A stretch of 64,000 nucleotides of DNA. Source: an uncultured Pelagibacteraceae bacterium. Its GTDB lineage: Bacteria > Pseudomonadota > Alphaproteobacteria > Pelagibacterales > Pelagibacteraceae. Both the position numbers and the translations under genes were made by a program. The stretch is from contig CACENJ010000001.1 in NCBI GenBank assembly GCA_902560855.1, forward strand, positions 110,935 through 174,934. The letters are read 5' to 3'. Position 1 is the stretch's first letter. Every line of letters begins with the position of its first letter. Below, in pieces: positions 17,721 to 27,130 of the stretch. The notes under the pieces were generated by a model, which saw only the letters and a program-made list of their open reading frames with translations, did no database searches and was not told the DNA's origin.

Positions 17721-17796
17721 TGGTGCCCCCACACGGAGTCGAACCGCGGACCTACTGATTACAAATCAGTTGCTCTACCAGCTGAGCTATAGGGGC
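17721..17796 (-). tRNA. tRNA-Thr(UGU)
   Basis: The minus strand gives a 76-base tRNA with acceptor GCCCCTA/TGGGGGC, D arm AGCTCAGCTGG, anticodon stem-loop CTGATTTGTAATCAG with anticodon UGU, TTCGACT T loop and encoded CCA. It lies 38 bases downstream of rlmB on the same strand. Its 3' end abuts the nadK stop codon with no gap. Confidence 0.97.
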
Positions 17797-17834
17797 TTGG
17801 GAAGTTTTTTAAAGAGAATTTAAATATTATCAAG

Positions 17835-18572
17835 TTATTTTTTATGTTGATTTATATAATGAAAAACTATTGATGCTGAATTAGAAACGTTTAAACTCTC
17901 AATTTTTTCGTTAATGTTAATTTTAACTAAAAAGTCGGCATATTTTTCTGTATGTTTTTTTATTCCGTATCCTTCTGAACCAAACAAAAGAACTATATTT
18001 CCTTTCCATTTAACTTTTGTAAAATCTTGTTTTGTTTTAGAATCGAAAGCATATATCCAGAAATTATTATCTCTTAAGTATTTTAAAGTTGTATTTATAT
18101 TTGCTACAGTAAATATATTTATATACTCCATACATCCGCTCGAAGATTTGTACATTAGTTTGCTTTTAGCCGGATAGTGTCTATCTTTAAATATTAAACC
18201 ATCAATATTGAACGAAGCAGCACTTCTAATTATTGATCCAATATTTCTTGGATCTGTAACTTCATCTAAACAAACTAATGTTAAGTTGTCTTTTTTTTTA
18301 ATAAATTCTTTTAATTCTAACTTTTCCAAATGTTCTATTTCGGCTACAAAACCTTGATGAAGTATGTCATCATTTTTACAGTAATTATCTAGTTCTTTTT
18401 TTGTTTTAAAAAAAATTTTTATATTTTTTAATAAATCTCTATTTTGATTTTCTCTATGTATAGTTTTTTTTGATTCTTCAGTTAAAAAAACTCTTAAGAC
18501 TTTTCTATTTGGGTTTTTTAAGGCTTCTATAACCGCATGTTTCCCTACTATAAAAAAAGCTGAATTGTTCAT
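17835..18572 (-). CDS. rlmB: 23S rRNA 2'-O-methyltransferase RlmB-type (SpoU/TrmH family)
   Basis: A 245-residue SPOUT-fold enzyme. An N-terminal substrate-binding domain (FIVGKHAVIEAL) is followed by the three SpoU motifs: NIGSIIRSA, LLFGSEGYGI and ESLNVSNSASIV, which form the knotted SAM site. RlmB methylates G2251 in the peptidyl-transferase centre of 23S rRNA. The position beside the tRNA-Tyr/Gly/tuf cluster matches alphaproteobacterial gene order. Other TrmH-type enzymes cannot be fully excluded. It is divergent from tRNA-Tyr across 137 bases and probably cotranscribed with tRNA-Thr downstream. Confidence 0.87.
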   Translation of the reverse strand: MNNSAFFIVGKHAVIEALKNPNRKVLRVFLTEESKKTIHRENQNRDLLKNIKIFFKTKKELDNYCKNDDILHQGFVAEIEHLEKLELKEFIKKKDNLTLVCLDEVTDPRNIGSIIRSAASFNIDGLIFKDRHYPAKSKLMYKSSSGCMEYINIFTVANINTTLKYLRDNNFWIYAFDSKTKQDFTKVKWKGNIVLLFGSEGYGIKKHTEKYADFLVKININEKIESLNVSNSASIVFHYINQHKK

Positions 18573-18625
18573 TATTTTTCTCTGTTTTTACACATTTTCT
18601 CAGTATTTTACCTCTATTTCTCATA

Positions 18626-18653
18626 TTGCATTTATGCAATAAAAATATATAAA
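18626..18653 (+). promoter_or_regulatory. Candidate promoter for the tRNA-Tyr/tuf operon
   Basis: TATAAA at 18648-18653 is a good -10 element, with a weak -35-like TTGCAT at 18626-18631 (16-base spacer). The region overlaps the palindrome ATTGCA-ttta-TGCAAT (18625-18640), which might bind a regulator. It would transcribe into the hairpins described next and then tRNA-Tyr. Confidence 0.35.
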
Positions 18654-18654
18654 A

Positions 18655-18699
18655 CCCCTGTTGTTTAAAGCTTTATTGAACAAGGGGACGCTTTCCCCT
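18655..18699 (+). promoter_or_regulatory. Mutually exclusive hairpins before tRNA-Tyr
   Basis: Three segments can pair in two ways. CCCCTGTT (18655-18662) can pair with AACAAGGGG (18679-18687, one bulged A), or AGGGGA (18683-18688) can pair with TCCCCT (18694-18699). The two structures share the GGGG segment and exclude each other, as in attenuators. In a genome this AT-rich, a G/C cluster outside an RNA gene stands out. It could also be a tRNA-processing element or a stable leader. Confidence 0.45.
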
Positions 18700-18709
18700 G
18701 ACTTTGTTA

Positions 18710-18795
<86 letters not shown>

Positions 18796-18837
18796 TAAAT
18801 AAAATTTTATACAACATTGGAGTGCGCACTTGGGTAT

Positions 18838-18911
18838 GCGGGTGTAGTTCAGTGGTAGAACACTAGCCTTCCAAGCTGGTTGCGTGAGTTCGATTCTCAT
18901 CACCCGCTCCA
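18838..18911 (+). tRNA. tRNA-Gly(UCC)
   Basis: Complete 74-base tRNA with acceptor GCGGGTG/CACCCGC, anticodon stem-loop CTAGCCTTCCAAGCTGG with anticodon UCC, GAGTTCGATTCTC T arm and encoded CCA. It lies 44 bases before the tuf start and is probably cut out of the same transcript. Confidence 0.97.
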
Positions 18912-18955
18912 AAAAAATAAAAAGTAAATGAATATATAAAGAGGTAAAAAAAGTA

Positions 18956-20146
18956 ATGTCGAAGGAAAAATTTGTAAGAAATAAACCGCATTGTAACATT
19001 GGTACAATCGGACACGTTGACCATGGTAAAACTACTTTAACGGCAGCTATAACAAAAGTATTAGCAGAAGCTGGTGGGGCAAAGTTTGTTGCGTATGACC
19101 AAATAGATAAAGCTCCAGAAGAAAAAGAAAGAGGAATAACTATATCAACCGCACACGTTGAATATGAAACAGAAAAAAGACATTACGCTCACGTAGATTG
19201 TCCAGGTCACGCAGACTATGTAAAAAATATGATTACTGGTGCTGCTCAGATGGATGGAGCTATACTAGTAGTTAATGCAGCAGATGGGCCAATGCCTCAA
19301 ACAAGAGAACATATTCTTTTGGCAAGACAAGTTGGAGTACCAGCGATAGTGGTATTTTTAAACAAAGTAGATCAAGTTAAAGACAAAGAATTGATTGATC
19401 TTGTAGAAGAAGAAATTAAAGAATTGTTAACTTCTTATAAGTTTCCAGGAGATAAAACTCCAATTATTAAAGGATCAGCATTAAATGCAGTAGAAGGAAA
19501 AGATGAAGCTACTGGAAAAAATGCAATTTTGGAATTAATGAAAGCAGTTGATGAACATATACCTCAACCTGACAGACCAAAGGATAAACCTTTTTTAATG
19601 CCTGTAGAGGACGTTTTTTCAATTTCAGGAAGGGGAACTGTAGTAACTGGTAGAGTTGAACAAGGAACTGTTAAAACTGGTGAAGAAATTGAAATTGTTG
19701 GAATTAGAGATACTAAAAAATCTGTTTGCACAGGAGTCGAAATGTTTAGAAAACTTTTAGATAGTGGTGAAGCTGGAGACAATATAGGGGCTTTATTAAG
19801 AGGTGTAGAAAGAACAGATGTTGAAAGAGGACAAGTTCTGGCAAAACCAGGATCTGTAACACCTCATACTAAATTTGAATGTCAGGCTTATGTTTTAAAA
19901 AAAGAAGAAGGCGGAAGACATACTCCTTTCTTTACAAAATATAGACCACAATTTTATTTTAGAACAACCGATGTTACTGGTGAAGTAGAATTACCGTCAG
20001 GTACTGAAATGGTAATGCCAGGTGATGATTCTAAGTTCACTGTTAAATTAATAACACCCATCGCGATGAGTGAAAAATTAAACTTCGCAATTCGTGAAGG
20101 TGGAAAAACAGTAGGAGCAGGTGTAGTAACAAAAATTTTAGAGTAA
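18956..20146 (+). CDS. tuf: Elongation factor Tu
   Basis: GTPase that brings aminoacyl-tRNA to the ribosome. The 396-residue length is standard. The G motifs are [18 protein letters not shown] and NKVDQVKD, and the effector region contains RGITISTAH. An SD-like AGAGGT precedes the ATG by 8 bases. It lies between tRNA-Gly and tRNA-Trp, the tufB-type location. No second copy is present between fusA and rpsJ, where many bacteria keep tufA, so this may be the only tuf gene; the rest of the genome is not visible. Confidence 0.99.
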   Translation: MSKEKFVRNKPHCNIGTIGHVDHGKTTLTAAITKVLAEAGGAKFVAYDQIDKAPEEKERGITISTAHVEYETEKRHYAHVDCPGHADYVKNMITGAAQMDGAILVVNAADGPMPQTREHILLARQVGVPAIVVFLNKVDQVKDKELIDLVEEEIKELLTSYKFPGDKTPIIKGSALNAVEGKDEATGKNAILELMKAVDEHIPQPDRPKDKPFLMPVEDVFSISGRGTVVTGRVEQGTVKTGEEIEIVGIRDTKKSVCTGVEMFRKLLDSGEAGDNIGALLRGVERTDVERGQVLAKPGSVTPHTKFECQAYVLKKEEGGRHTPFFTKYRPQFYFRTTDVTGEVELPSGTEMVMPGDDSKFTVKLITPIAMSEKLNFAIREGGKTVGAGVVTKILE

Positions 20147-20154
20147 CCTCCTTT

Positions 20155-20230
20155 AGGAGTGTAGCTCAATTGGTAGAGCGCCGGTCTCCAAAACCGGAGG
20201 TTGGGGGTTCGATTCCCTCCGCTCCTGCCA
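20155..20230 (+). tRNA. tRNA-Trp(CCA)
   Basis: Complete 76-base tRNA with acceptor AGGAGTG/CGCTCCT, anticodon stem-loop CCGGTCTCCAAAACCGG with anticodon CCA, GGTTCGATTCC T arm and encoded CCA end. It starts 8 bases after the tuf stop and ends 19 bases before secE, a common alphaproteobacterial arrangement. Confidence 0.97.
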
Positions 20231-20249
20231 AAAATATAGAATTATTATT

Positions 20250-20441
20250 ATGAGAAATCCTTTAAAATTCATTCAAGAAGTTAAACAGGAAGCTTTTAAA
20301 GTTACATGGCCAACAAGCAAAGAAACTTTACAAGGGACTTTAATGGTGGTTGCAATGGCGATCATAGCTTCATTATTTTTTTTGCTTTTAGATCAAATAT
20401 TAAAATTTTTATTGGAAATATTACTTAGAGTGAGTATTTAA
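20250..20441 (+). CDS. secE: Preprotein translocase subunit SecE
   Basis: Short 63-residue form with a single C-terminal membrane helix (about residues 31-55), as in most bacteria outside the enterics. SecE clamps SecY in the inner-membrane translocon. The conserved amphipathic stretch FIQEVKQEAFKVTWPTSKE precedes the helix. The stop codon shares a base with the nusG start. Confidence 0.95.
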   Translation: MRNPLKFIQEVKQEAFKVTWPTSKETLQGTLMVVAMAIIASLFFLLLDQILKFLLEILLRVSI

Positions 20442-20971
20442 TGAAAAATTGGTACATCGTTCAATCTCATTCAAACTTTGAAAACAAGGTAGCAAAATCT
20501 ATAAAAGAGGAAGCAGAAAAAATGAAATTTTCAGAAAAAATAGAGGAAATTATTGTTCCCACTCATGATATTACTGAAGTAAGAAGAGGAAAAAGAGTAC
20601 AAAGGAAAAAAAAATATTTTCCCGGCTATATACTAATGAAATCAGAAATGAATAACGATCTATATCATATGATTAAAAATATTAAAAAAGTTAGTGGTTT
20701 TTTGGGATCTAAAGGTATGCCCACTCCTGTATCAGATAAAGAAATTGAAAAAATATTAGGCCAAATAAAAGATGGAGTTGCTCAACCAAAATCTGCTATA
20801 GATTATACGGTTGGAGAAAAAGTTCAGGTTATCGATGGACCTTTTGCTTCGTTTAATGGATTAATAGAAGATATAGATGAAGACAAATCGAGATTAAAAG
20901 TGTCAGTTTCCATATTTGGTAGACCAACACCAGTCGATTTGGAATATAATCAAGTAGAAAAGGTAAGCTAA
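20441..20971 (+). CDS. nusG: Transcription antitermination factor NusG
   Basis: A 176-residue NusG with an N-terminal NGN domain ([25 protein letters not shown]) that binds RNA polymerase and a C-terminal KOW domain ([16 protein letters not shown]) that contacts S10 or Rho. It couples transcription to translation. It is located between secE and rplK as in most bacteria, sharing one base with each neighbour. Confidence 0.97.
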   Translation: MKNWYIVQSHSNFENKVAKSIKEEAEKMKFSEKIEEIIVPTHDITEVRRGKRVQRKKKYFPGYILMKSEMNNDLYHMIKNIKKVSGFLGSKGMPTPVSDKEIEKILGQIKDGVAQPKSAIDYTVGEKVQVIDGPFASFNGLIEDIDEDKSRLKVSVSIFGRPTPVDLEYNQVEKVS

Positions 20972-21399
20972 TGGCTAAAAAAGAAATTAGTGGATATGTT
21001 AAATTGCAAATAAAAGGTGGTCAGGCAAATCCTGCACCTCCCGTTGGTCCAGCACTAGGACAAAGAGGAATAAATATTATGGAATTTTGTAAAGCATTTA
21101 ATGAGAAAACAAAAAATTTTATGGGAAAGCCTGTCCCAGTAATAATTACAGTTTATAAAGATAAAAAATTTGATTTTATAATAAAATCACCTCCCGCATC
21201 GCATTTTATAAAAGAAGCAGCAAAGTTAAAAGGTGGATCCAGCGAACCTGGTAGACAAATAGTTGCTTCAATTACAAAAAAACAAGCCGAAGAAATTGCT
21301 AAAAAAAAAATGTCAGATTTAAATGCTAATGACTTAGATCAAGCAGTAAAAATTATAGCTGGGTCAGCAAGATCAATGGGAATTGAGGTAAAGGAATAA
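20971..21399 (+). CDS. rplK: Ribosomal protein L11
   Basis: Standard 142-residue L11, which binds 23S rRNA at the GTPase-associated centre with L10 and L7/L12. The N-terminal signature [18 protein letters not shown] is intact, followed by the C-terminal RNA-binding domain with [11 protein letters not shown]. It overlaps nusG and rplA by one base each (TAATG junctions). Confidence 0.98.
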   Translation: MAKKEISGYVKLQIKGGQANPAPPVGPALGQRGINIMEFCKAFNEKTKNFMGKPVPVIITVYKDKKFDFIIKSPPASHFIKEAAKLKGGSSEPGRQIVASITKKQAEEIAKKKMSDLNANDLDQAVKIIAGSARSMGIEVKE

Positions 21400-22088
21400 T
21401 GTCTTCAAAAAGATTTAAAGATTTATTGAAAAATAAAAAAATAGCTTCAACAGATGTTATTGAAAAAATAATACCAGAAGCTAAAAAAAATTGTACATCT
21501 AAATTTGATGAGTCAATAGATTTAAATTTTCAGATCAATAATAAACAAAAAAAAGGAGAAATAAATTTAAGAACAATTGTTAATATGCCAGCTGGAATTG
21601 GAAAAAAAATTAAAATTGCCGTAGTTTGCGAAGATACAAAAACTGATGAAGCAAAAAATTCTGGAGCTGACGAGGTAGGTGGAGATGATTTTATTGAAAA
21701 AATTAAAGATGGATATTTGAATTTTGAAAAACTCATATGTACCCCTACAATGATGGTTAAATTATCTAAACTCGGAAAAGTTTTAGGTCCAAAAGGCTTA
21801 ATGCCGAACCCAAAACTTGGTTCGGTAACAAATAATCTTAAAAAAGCAATAACTGATGCTAAATCTGGGCAAGTAGAAATTAAGAATGATAAAGATGGCA
21901 ATATAGGCCTAAGCATAGGTAAGAAAAGTTTTTCGGATGAAAAATTAATAAAAAACTTTAATGCAGTTTTTGAAATACTTGAAAAGGAAAAAGGAAATAA
22001 TACAGTTAAGGGTGAGTTAATAAAAAGTGCTTATTTAACTTCAACAATGGGAATTTCTTATAAAGTTAAGTTACCTAAAAATATTTAG
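21399..22088 (+). CDS. rplA: Ribosomal protein L1
   Basis: Standard 229-residue L1 of the ribosomal L1 stalk. The signature region LGPKGLMPNPKLGSVT is present. In other bacteria L1 also represses its own rplK-rplA message by binding the leader. No copy of such a leader can be recognised here because rplK directly overlaps nusG. Confidence 0.97.
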   Translation: MSSKRFKDLLKNKKIASTDVIEKIIPEAKKNCTSKFDESIDLNFQINNKQKKGEINLRTIVNMPAGIGKKIKIAVVCEDTKTDEAKNSGADEVGGDDFIEKIKDGYLNFEKLICTPTMMVKLSKLGKVLGPKGLMPNPKLGSVTNNLKKAITDAKSGQVEIKNDKDGNIGLSIGKKSFSDEKLIKNFNAVFEILEKEKGNNTVKGELIKSAYLTSTMGISYKVKLPKNI

Positions 22089-22090
22089 TT

Positions 22091-22600
22091 ATGATGAACA
22101 AAGAACAAAAAAAAATTTATATAAAAGATATGACAACTCAATTTGAAGAAAGTGAAGCGGTATTGGTTGCCCATTACCAAGGGTTAAACATGAAACAGCT
22201 CGATGATCTTAGAAAACAAATGAGAGAACATGGTATAAAATTTAAAATTACTAAAAATAGAATTACTAAATTGGCTTTAGAAAAAACTCGCTGTAAAGAT
22301 TTAGCTAATTTATTTACAGGTCCTACAGCAGTTGCTTTGTCAAAAGATGCTATATCGTCAGCAAAAATTTTAACGAAATTTTCTAAAGACAATAAAAATT
22401 TAAAGATTCTTGGTGGCATCATGGGTAAAGATGTTTTAGATGTCGCAGGAGTTGCAAAAGTAGCGACTTTACCAACATTAGATGAAGCAAGAGCGAAAAT
22501 TGTTGGTATTTTGAGGTCTCCTGCACAAAAAATTACTAGTATTTTACTTGCACCAGCTTCAAAAATCGCTATTTTAGCGCTCGAAAAAAGTAAAAAATAA
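22091..22600 (+). CDS. rplJ: Ribosomal protein L10
   Basis: A 169-residue L10, the base of the L7/L12 stalk. The N-terminal rRNA-binding part ([18 protein letters not shown]) and the C-terminal L12-binding helix are present. It starts 2 bases after rplA, with two adjacent ATG codons (22091 and 22094) as possible starts. This spacing leaves no room for the long L10-binding leader that controls rplJL in enterics, so control of this operon must differ. Confidence 0.95.
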   Translation: MMNKEQKKIYIKDMTTQFEESEAVLVAHYQGLNMKQLDDLRKQMREHGIKFKITKNRITKLALEKTRCKDLANLFTGPTAVALSKDAISSAKILTKFSKDNKNLKILGGIMGKDVLDVAGVAKVATLPTLDEARAKIVGILRSPAQKITSILLAPASKIAILALEKSKK

Positions 22601-22623
22601 ACCCTACAAAAATACAAAATATT

Positions 22624-22992
22624 ATGGCAGACCTAAATAAAATAATCGAAGATTTATCAAGTTTGACTGTTGTTGAAGCAGCTGAACTTTCAAAACAACT
22701 TGAAGAAAAATGGGGAGTTACAGCAGCAGCAGCAGTTGCAGCAGCACCCGCAGCAGCAGGAGCAGCTCCAGCAGAAGAAAAAGATGAATTTACAATAGTG
22801 CTAGCAGCAGCAGGAGACAAAAAAATTAACGTAATAAAAGAAATTAGAGCGGTTACTTCTCTCGGACTAAAAGAAGCAAAAGATTTAGTTGAGGGAGCGC
22901 CAAAAGAAGTTAAGTCAGGTGTAAACAAAAAAGAAGCTGAAGAAATTAAGAAAAAATTAGAATCAGCTGGCGCAAAAGTAGAACTTAAGTAA
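22624..22992 (+). CDS. rplL: Ribosomal protein L7/L12
   Basis: A 122-residue stalk protein that recruits translation factors. An N-terminal dimerisation domain is followed by an Ala-rich hinge (residues 38-56, encoded by repeated GCA codons) and the C-terminal factor-binding domain with [16 protein letters not shown]. It is followed by a hairpin before rpoB, where differential expression of L12 and RNA polymerase is usually set. Confidence 0.97.
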   Translation: MADLNKIIEDLSSLTVVEAAELSKQLEEKWGVTAAAAVAAAPAAAGAAPAEEKDEFTIVLAAAGDKKINVIKEIRAVTSLGLKEAKDLVEGAPKEVKSGVNKKEAEEIKKKLESAGAKVELK

Positions 22993-23010
22993 ATAATTTT
23001 AAAATTTTAA

Positions 23011-23035
23011 ATGTCAGTTATTTTTTAATTGGCAT
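23011..23035 (+). terminator. Attenuator-like hairpin between rplL and rpoB
   Basis: ATGTCAGTT and AATTGGCAT can form a 9-bp stem (two G-U pairs) around an ATTTTTT loop, 18 bases after rplL and 10 bases before rpoB. Many bacteria have a partial terminator or processing site at this point; this hairpin is the only candidate in the 53-base gap. Confidence 0.4.
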
Positions 23036-23045
23036 TAAGGTGTAG

Positions 23046-26000
23046 ATGCAACTATCTTTTACTGAGAAAAAAAATATTAGGAAAAATTTTGGTAAACTTA
23101 AAGAAAGTTTATCAATACCAAACCTTATAGAAGTTCAAAAAAATTCATACAAAGAATTAACAGAATATAAAACTGATCCAAATATAAATTTAACAAAAGG
23201 CTTTAATAGAGTTTTTAAAAGTATTTTTCCAATTGAAGATATTAATGAAAAAGCAACTTTAGAATATGTTTCTTACAGATTAGAAAAACCAAAGTTTGAT
23301 ACTGAGGAGTGCATACAAAGAGGACTTACTTATTCTTCAGCTTTAAAATGTACATTAAGACTAGTTGTTTATGAGATAAATCAGGAAAATAATACTAAAG
23401 ATATTTTATCAGCAAAAGAACAAGAAGTTTATATGGGTGAAGTTCCAATGATGACAAACAGCGGAACGTTCATTACTAATGGCGTTCAAAGAGTAGTGGT
23501 AAATCAAATGCACAGAAGCCCAGGAGTATTCTTTGATCATGATAAAGGAAAGTCTCATGCAAGTGGTAAATTGTTGTTTAACTGCAGGGTTATACCAAAT
23601 AGAGGTTCATGGCTAGATTTTGAGTATGACGTTAAGGATTTATTGTATTTTAGAATTGACAGGAAGAAAAAACTTTTAGTCTCAACTTTATTAATGGCTT
23701 TAGGTTATTCAAAAACCGAAATTGTTAATGAGTTTTATGAAAAAGAAAATTTTACATATAATGAAGAATTAAAAAAATGGAAAACTAATTTTAATCCAGA
23801 AAATTATAAAGCAAAAAATTTTTCAGAAGAAATTATAGATGCTAAAACAAAAAAAATTATAGTAAAACTTGGTGAAAAAATAAATTTTTTAAGTGCAAAA
23901 AAACTTTTTAACGAAGGCTTAAAACAAATATATATCTCAAACCAATCTCTTTACGGAAAGTTTCTTCAAAAAGAAATAATTATAGGTGATGAAATTTTTC
24001 CAATTGGAACTGAATTAAACGAAGCTATTTTACAAAAAGTAATTGAGTCAAATAATTCGTCACTCGATGTAGCCATAACAAATTCAATTAATAAGGGGCC
24101 ATATTTACTACAAACTTTAATAAATGATAAAAATAATTCAAAACAGGAAGCAATAACTGAAATTTATAAAGTTTTAAGACCTGGGGAACCTCCCACAGCT
24201 GATATTGCAAATCAAATTTTTCAAAATTTATTTTTTAGTTCAGAAAGATACGATCTGTCAGATGTTGGCAGAGTAAAAATGAATTCTAGACTTAATTTAG
24301 AATGCTCTGACAAAATAACAATTCTTAGAAATGATGATATTTTTGCAATAATAAAAAAAATGTTAGATCTTAGAGATGGTAAAGATGAAGTTGACGATAT
24401 AGATCATTTAGGAAATAGAAGAGTTAGATCAGTGGGTGAGTTAGTTGAAAATCAAGCAAGAATTGGCGTTTATAGAATGGAGAGAGCAATAAAAGAAAAA
24501 ATGACAACATTGGATGTAGAATCAGCAATGCCCCAAGATTTAATTAATGCTAAACCATTAACTATTTCTTTAAAAGATTTTTTTGCAACTTCTCAGTTGT
24601 CGCAATTTATGGATCAAACTAATCCATTATCTGAAATTACTCATAAAAGAAGAGTTTCAGCTTTAGGCCCAGGAGGTTTGACTCGTGAAAGAGCAGGGTT
24701 TGAAGTTAGAGACGTTCATCCAACTCACTATGGGAGAATTTGCCCTATAGAAACACCCGAAGGACCAAATATTGGTTTGATAAATAGTTTGTCAACATAT
24801 TCTAAAATAAATAAGTACGGATTTATCGAAAGCCCATATAAAAAAGTAAAAAATGGTGTTGTTGAAAATAAAATAGAATATTTATCAGCAATGGAAGAAA
24901 CAAAATACACAATAGCTCAAGCGAACTCAAAAATTGATAAAAGTGGAAAGTTCATTGAAGATTTAGTTTCATGCAGGCAAAATTTAAATTTTATTTTATC
25001 AAAACCTGAAAATATAGATTACATAGATGTTTCACCAAAGCAATTGGTTTCAGTAGCCGCTTCTTTAATACCATTTTTAGAAAATGATGATGCTAATAGA
25101 GCATTAATGGGATCGAACATGATGAGACAAGCTGTTCCACTTTTAAAACCAGAATCTCCTTTAGTTGGAACAGGGATAGAAGGAGACGTAGCATTAGATT
25201 CTGGCGTTACAATAGTAGCAAATAGAGATGGTGTCGTTGATAAAATAGATGGAAAAAGGATAGTTATCAAAGCTTCGAGCGAAACAGATTTAAAAAAATC
25301 TGGTGTTGATATTTATAATTTGCAAAAATTTAAGAGATCAAACCAAAACACTTGTATAAATCAAAAACCTTTAGTTAGAGTTGGAGATATTGTTAAAACT
25401 GGAGATATAATTGCTGATGGACCTTCAACTAGACTTGGCGAGTTAGCTTTAGGAAAGAATGTGACAGTAGCTTTCATGCCTTGGCAAGGTTATAATTTTG
25501 AAGACTCAATTCTAATATCTGAACGTTGTGTAACAGATGATGTTTTTACTTCAATCCACATAGAAGAATACGAAGTTATGGCAAGAGATACAAAGCTTGG
25601 TGAGGAAGATATTACAAGAGATATTCCAAACGTTAATGAAGATCAATTAAGAAATTTAGATGAATCCGGCATTGTATATATTGGAGCTGAAGTTAAACCT
25701 GGAGACATACTAGTTGGAAAAGTGACTCCAAAAGGAGACTCAGCATCAGGACCAGAAGAAAAATTATTAAGGTCAATCTTCGGTGAAAAAGCTATAGATG
25801 TAACAGATACATCTTTAAAAATGCCAAGTGGAAGTGGTGGAATTGTAGTTGATGTAAGAGTTTTTAATAGACATGGTATAGAAAAGGATGAGAGATCTAT
25901 AACTATAGAAAGAGCTCAAATTGAATCAGTTCAACAAGACAAAATCGTAGAAGAAGAAATATTGGAAAGAAGCATTAAACAAAGAGTTGGTCAAATTTTA

Positions 26001-27128
26001 AATGGTCTAAATTTAACAAAAAAAGTTAAAAATATAAATTTAGGCGAAAAAATAGATCAGGAGAAAATTGAAAACTTAAGTATTACTGATGTTTTTAAAC
26101 TTATTGTAGATAGTGAGAAAAAAAATTCATCTATAATAGAACTTAAAGATCAATACAATAATGCAAAGCAAGACATTCAAGAAAGATTTGAAGATAAAGT
26201 ATTAAAAATTAGAGAAGGGGATGATTTGTTACCTAGCGTTATGAAAATGGTAAAAGTTTTTGTTGCAATTAAAAGAAGATTAAGACCAGGGGATAAAATG
26301 TCAGGCCGCCATGGTAATAAAGGTGTGGTTAGCAAGATAGTGCCGGTAGAAGATATGCCATACAGGGAAAATGGCAAACCTGTAGATATCGTTTTAAATC
26401 CTTTAGGAGTTCCTAGTAGAATGAATGTGGGACAAATTTTAGAGACCCACATAGGATGGGCATGCACAGAGCTTGGCGATAAAATTAAAGATTTAATAAA
26501 CACCAATCAAAAAGTAGCAGAAAAAAATGAAAAGATATCAAGTTTTTTAAAATCAGTGTATGGACAGGAAATTTTTAAAGATACAGTAGACAACCTTAAT
26601 AAAACTGAGTTTGAAGATTTGTACACAAATTTACAAAATGGAATTCCTATAGCGACTCCTGTTTTTGATGGAGCTAAAGAAACAGATGTAACTAAAATGT
26701 TAGAACTTGCTAATTTACCAAATTCTGGTCAAACATATTTATGGGATGGTAGAACAGGTGATAAATTCGACAGGCCAGTTACTGTAGGAACTATATATAT
26801 GTTAAAACTACATCATTTAGTAGAAGATAAAATTCATGCTAGATCAACTGGTCCATATAGTTTGGTAACCCAACAACCTTTGGGAGGCAAAGCACAATTA
26901 GGAGGTCAAAGATTTGGAGAAATGGAAGTTTGGGCTTTAGAAGCTTACGGTGCATCTTATACTTTGCAAGAAATACTAACAGTCAAATCTGATGATGTTG
27001 CTGGAAGAGTTAAAGTTTATGAAACTATTGTTAAAGGTGAAGAAAATTTTGAATCAGGCATACCAGAATCATTCAATGTTTTGGTTAAAGAAATTAAAGC
27101 TTTAGCTTTAAATGTTGAATTAAGTTAA
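23046..27128 (+). CDS. rpoB: RNA polymerase subunit beta
   Basis: A 1360-residue beta subunit, slightly longer than the 1342 of E. coli. The rifampicin-binding cluster ([16 protein letters not shown], then [12 protein letters not shown]) keeps the residues of sensitive enzymes. The catalytic-domain block [11 protein letters not shown] and the C-terminal [18 protein letters not shown] are intact. It is followed by rpoC after 2 bases. No insertions or breaks are apparent. Confidence 0.99.
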   Translation: MQLSFTEKKNIRKNFGKLKESLSIPNLIEVQKNSYKELTEYKTDPNINLTKGFNRVFKSIFPIEDINEKATLEYVSYRLEKPKFDTEECIQRGLTYSSALKCTLRLVVYEINQENNTKDILSAKEQEVYMGEVPMMTNSGTFITNGVQRVVVNQMHRSPGVFFDHDKGKSHASGKLLFNCRVIPNRGSWLDFEYDVKDLLYFRIDRKKKLLVSTLLMALGYSKTEIVNEFYEKENFTYNEELKKWKTNFNPENYKAKNFSEEIIDAKTKKIIVKLGEKINFLSAKKLFNEGLKQIYISNQSLYGKFLQKEIIIGDEIFPIGTELNEAILQKVIESNNSSLDVAITNSINKGPYLLQTLINDKNNSKQEAITEIYKVLRPGEPPTADIANQIFQNLFFSSERYDLSDVGRVKMNSRLNLECSDKITILRNDDIFAIIKKMLDLRDGKDEVDDIDHLGNRRVRSVGELVENQARIGVYRMERAIKEKMTTLDVESAMPQDLINAKPLTISLKDFFATSQLSQFMDQTNPLSEITHKRRVSALGPGGLTRERAGFEVRDVHPTHYGRICPIETPEGPNIGLINSLSTYSKINKYGFIESPYKKVKNGVVENKIEYLSAMEETKYTIAQANSKIDKSGKFIEDLVSCRQNLNFILSKPENIDYIDVSPKQLVSVAASLIPFLENDDANRALMGSNMMRQAVPLLKPESPLVGTGIEGDVALDSGVTIVANRDGVVDKIDGKRIVIKASSETDLKKSGVDIYNLQKFKRSNQNTCINQKPLVRVGDIVKTGDIIADGPSTRLGELALGKNVTVAFMPWQGYNFEDSILISERCVTDDVFTSIHIEEYEVMARDTKLGEEDITRDIPNVNEDQLRNLDESGIVYIGAEVKPGDILVGKVTPKGDSASGPEEKLLRSIFGEKAIDVTDTSLKMPSGSGGIVVDVRVFNRHGIEKDERSITIERAQIESVQQDKIVEEEILERSIKQRVGQILNGLNLTKKVKNINLGEKIDQEKIENLSITDVFKLIVDSEKKNSSIIELKDQYNNAKQDIQERFEDKVLKIREGDDLLPSVMKMVKVFVAIKRRLRPGDKMSGRHGNKGVVSKIVPVEDMPYRENGKPVDIVLNPLGVPSRMNVGQILETHIGWACTELGDKIKDLINTNQKVAEKNEKISSFLKSVYGQEIFKDTVDNLNKTEFEDLYTNLQNGIPIATPVFDGAKETDVTKMLELANLPNSGQTYLWDGRTGDKFDRPVTVGTIYMLKLHHLVEDKIHARSTGPYSLVTQQPLGGKAQLGGQRFGEMEVWALEAYGASYTLQEILTVKSDDVAGRVKVYETIVKGEENFESGIPESFNVLVKEIKALALNVELS

Positions 27129-27130
27129 AT

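Noticed and set aside
22080-22095. L10-binding autoregulatory leader before rplJ
   Set aside because: Only 2 bases separate rplA and rplJ, and no kink-turn-like structure was recognised within the end of rplA.
22710-22790. GCA-rich run as a microsatellite repeat
   Set aside because: It encodes the Ala-rich hinge of L7/L12, a normal feature of that protein.
22174-22928. Antisense open frames over rplJ and rplL
   Set aside because: They are mirror frames of strongly conserved ribosomal genes, caused by rare stop codons on the opposite strand, with no family motifs.
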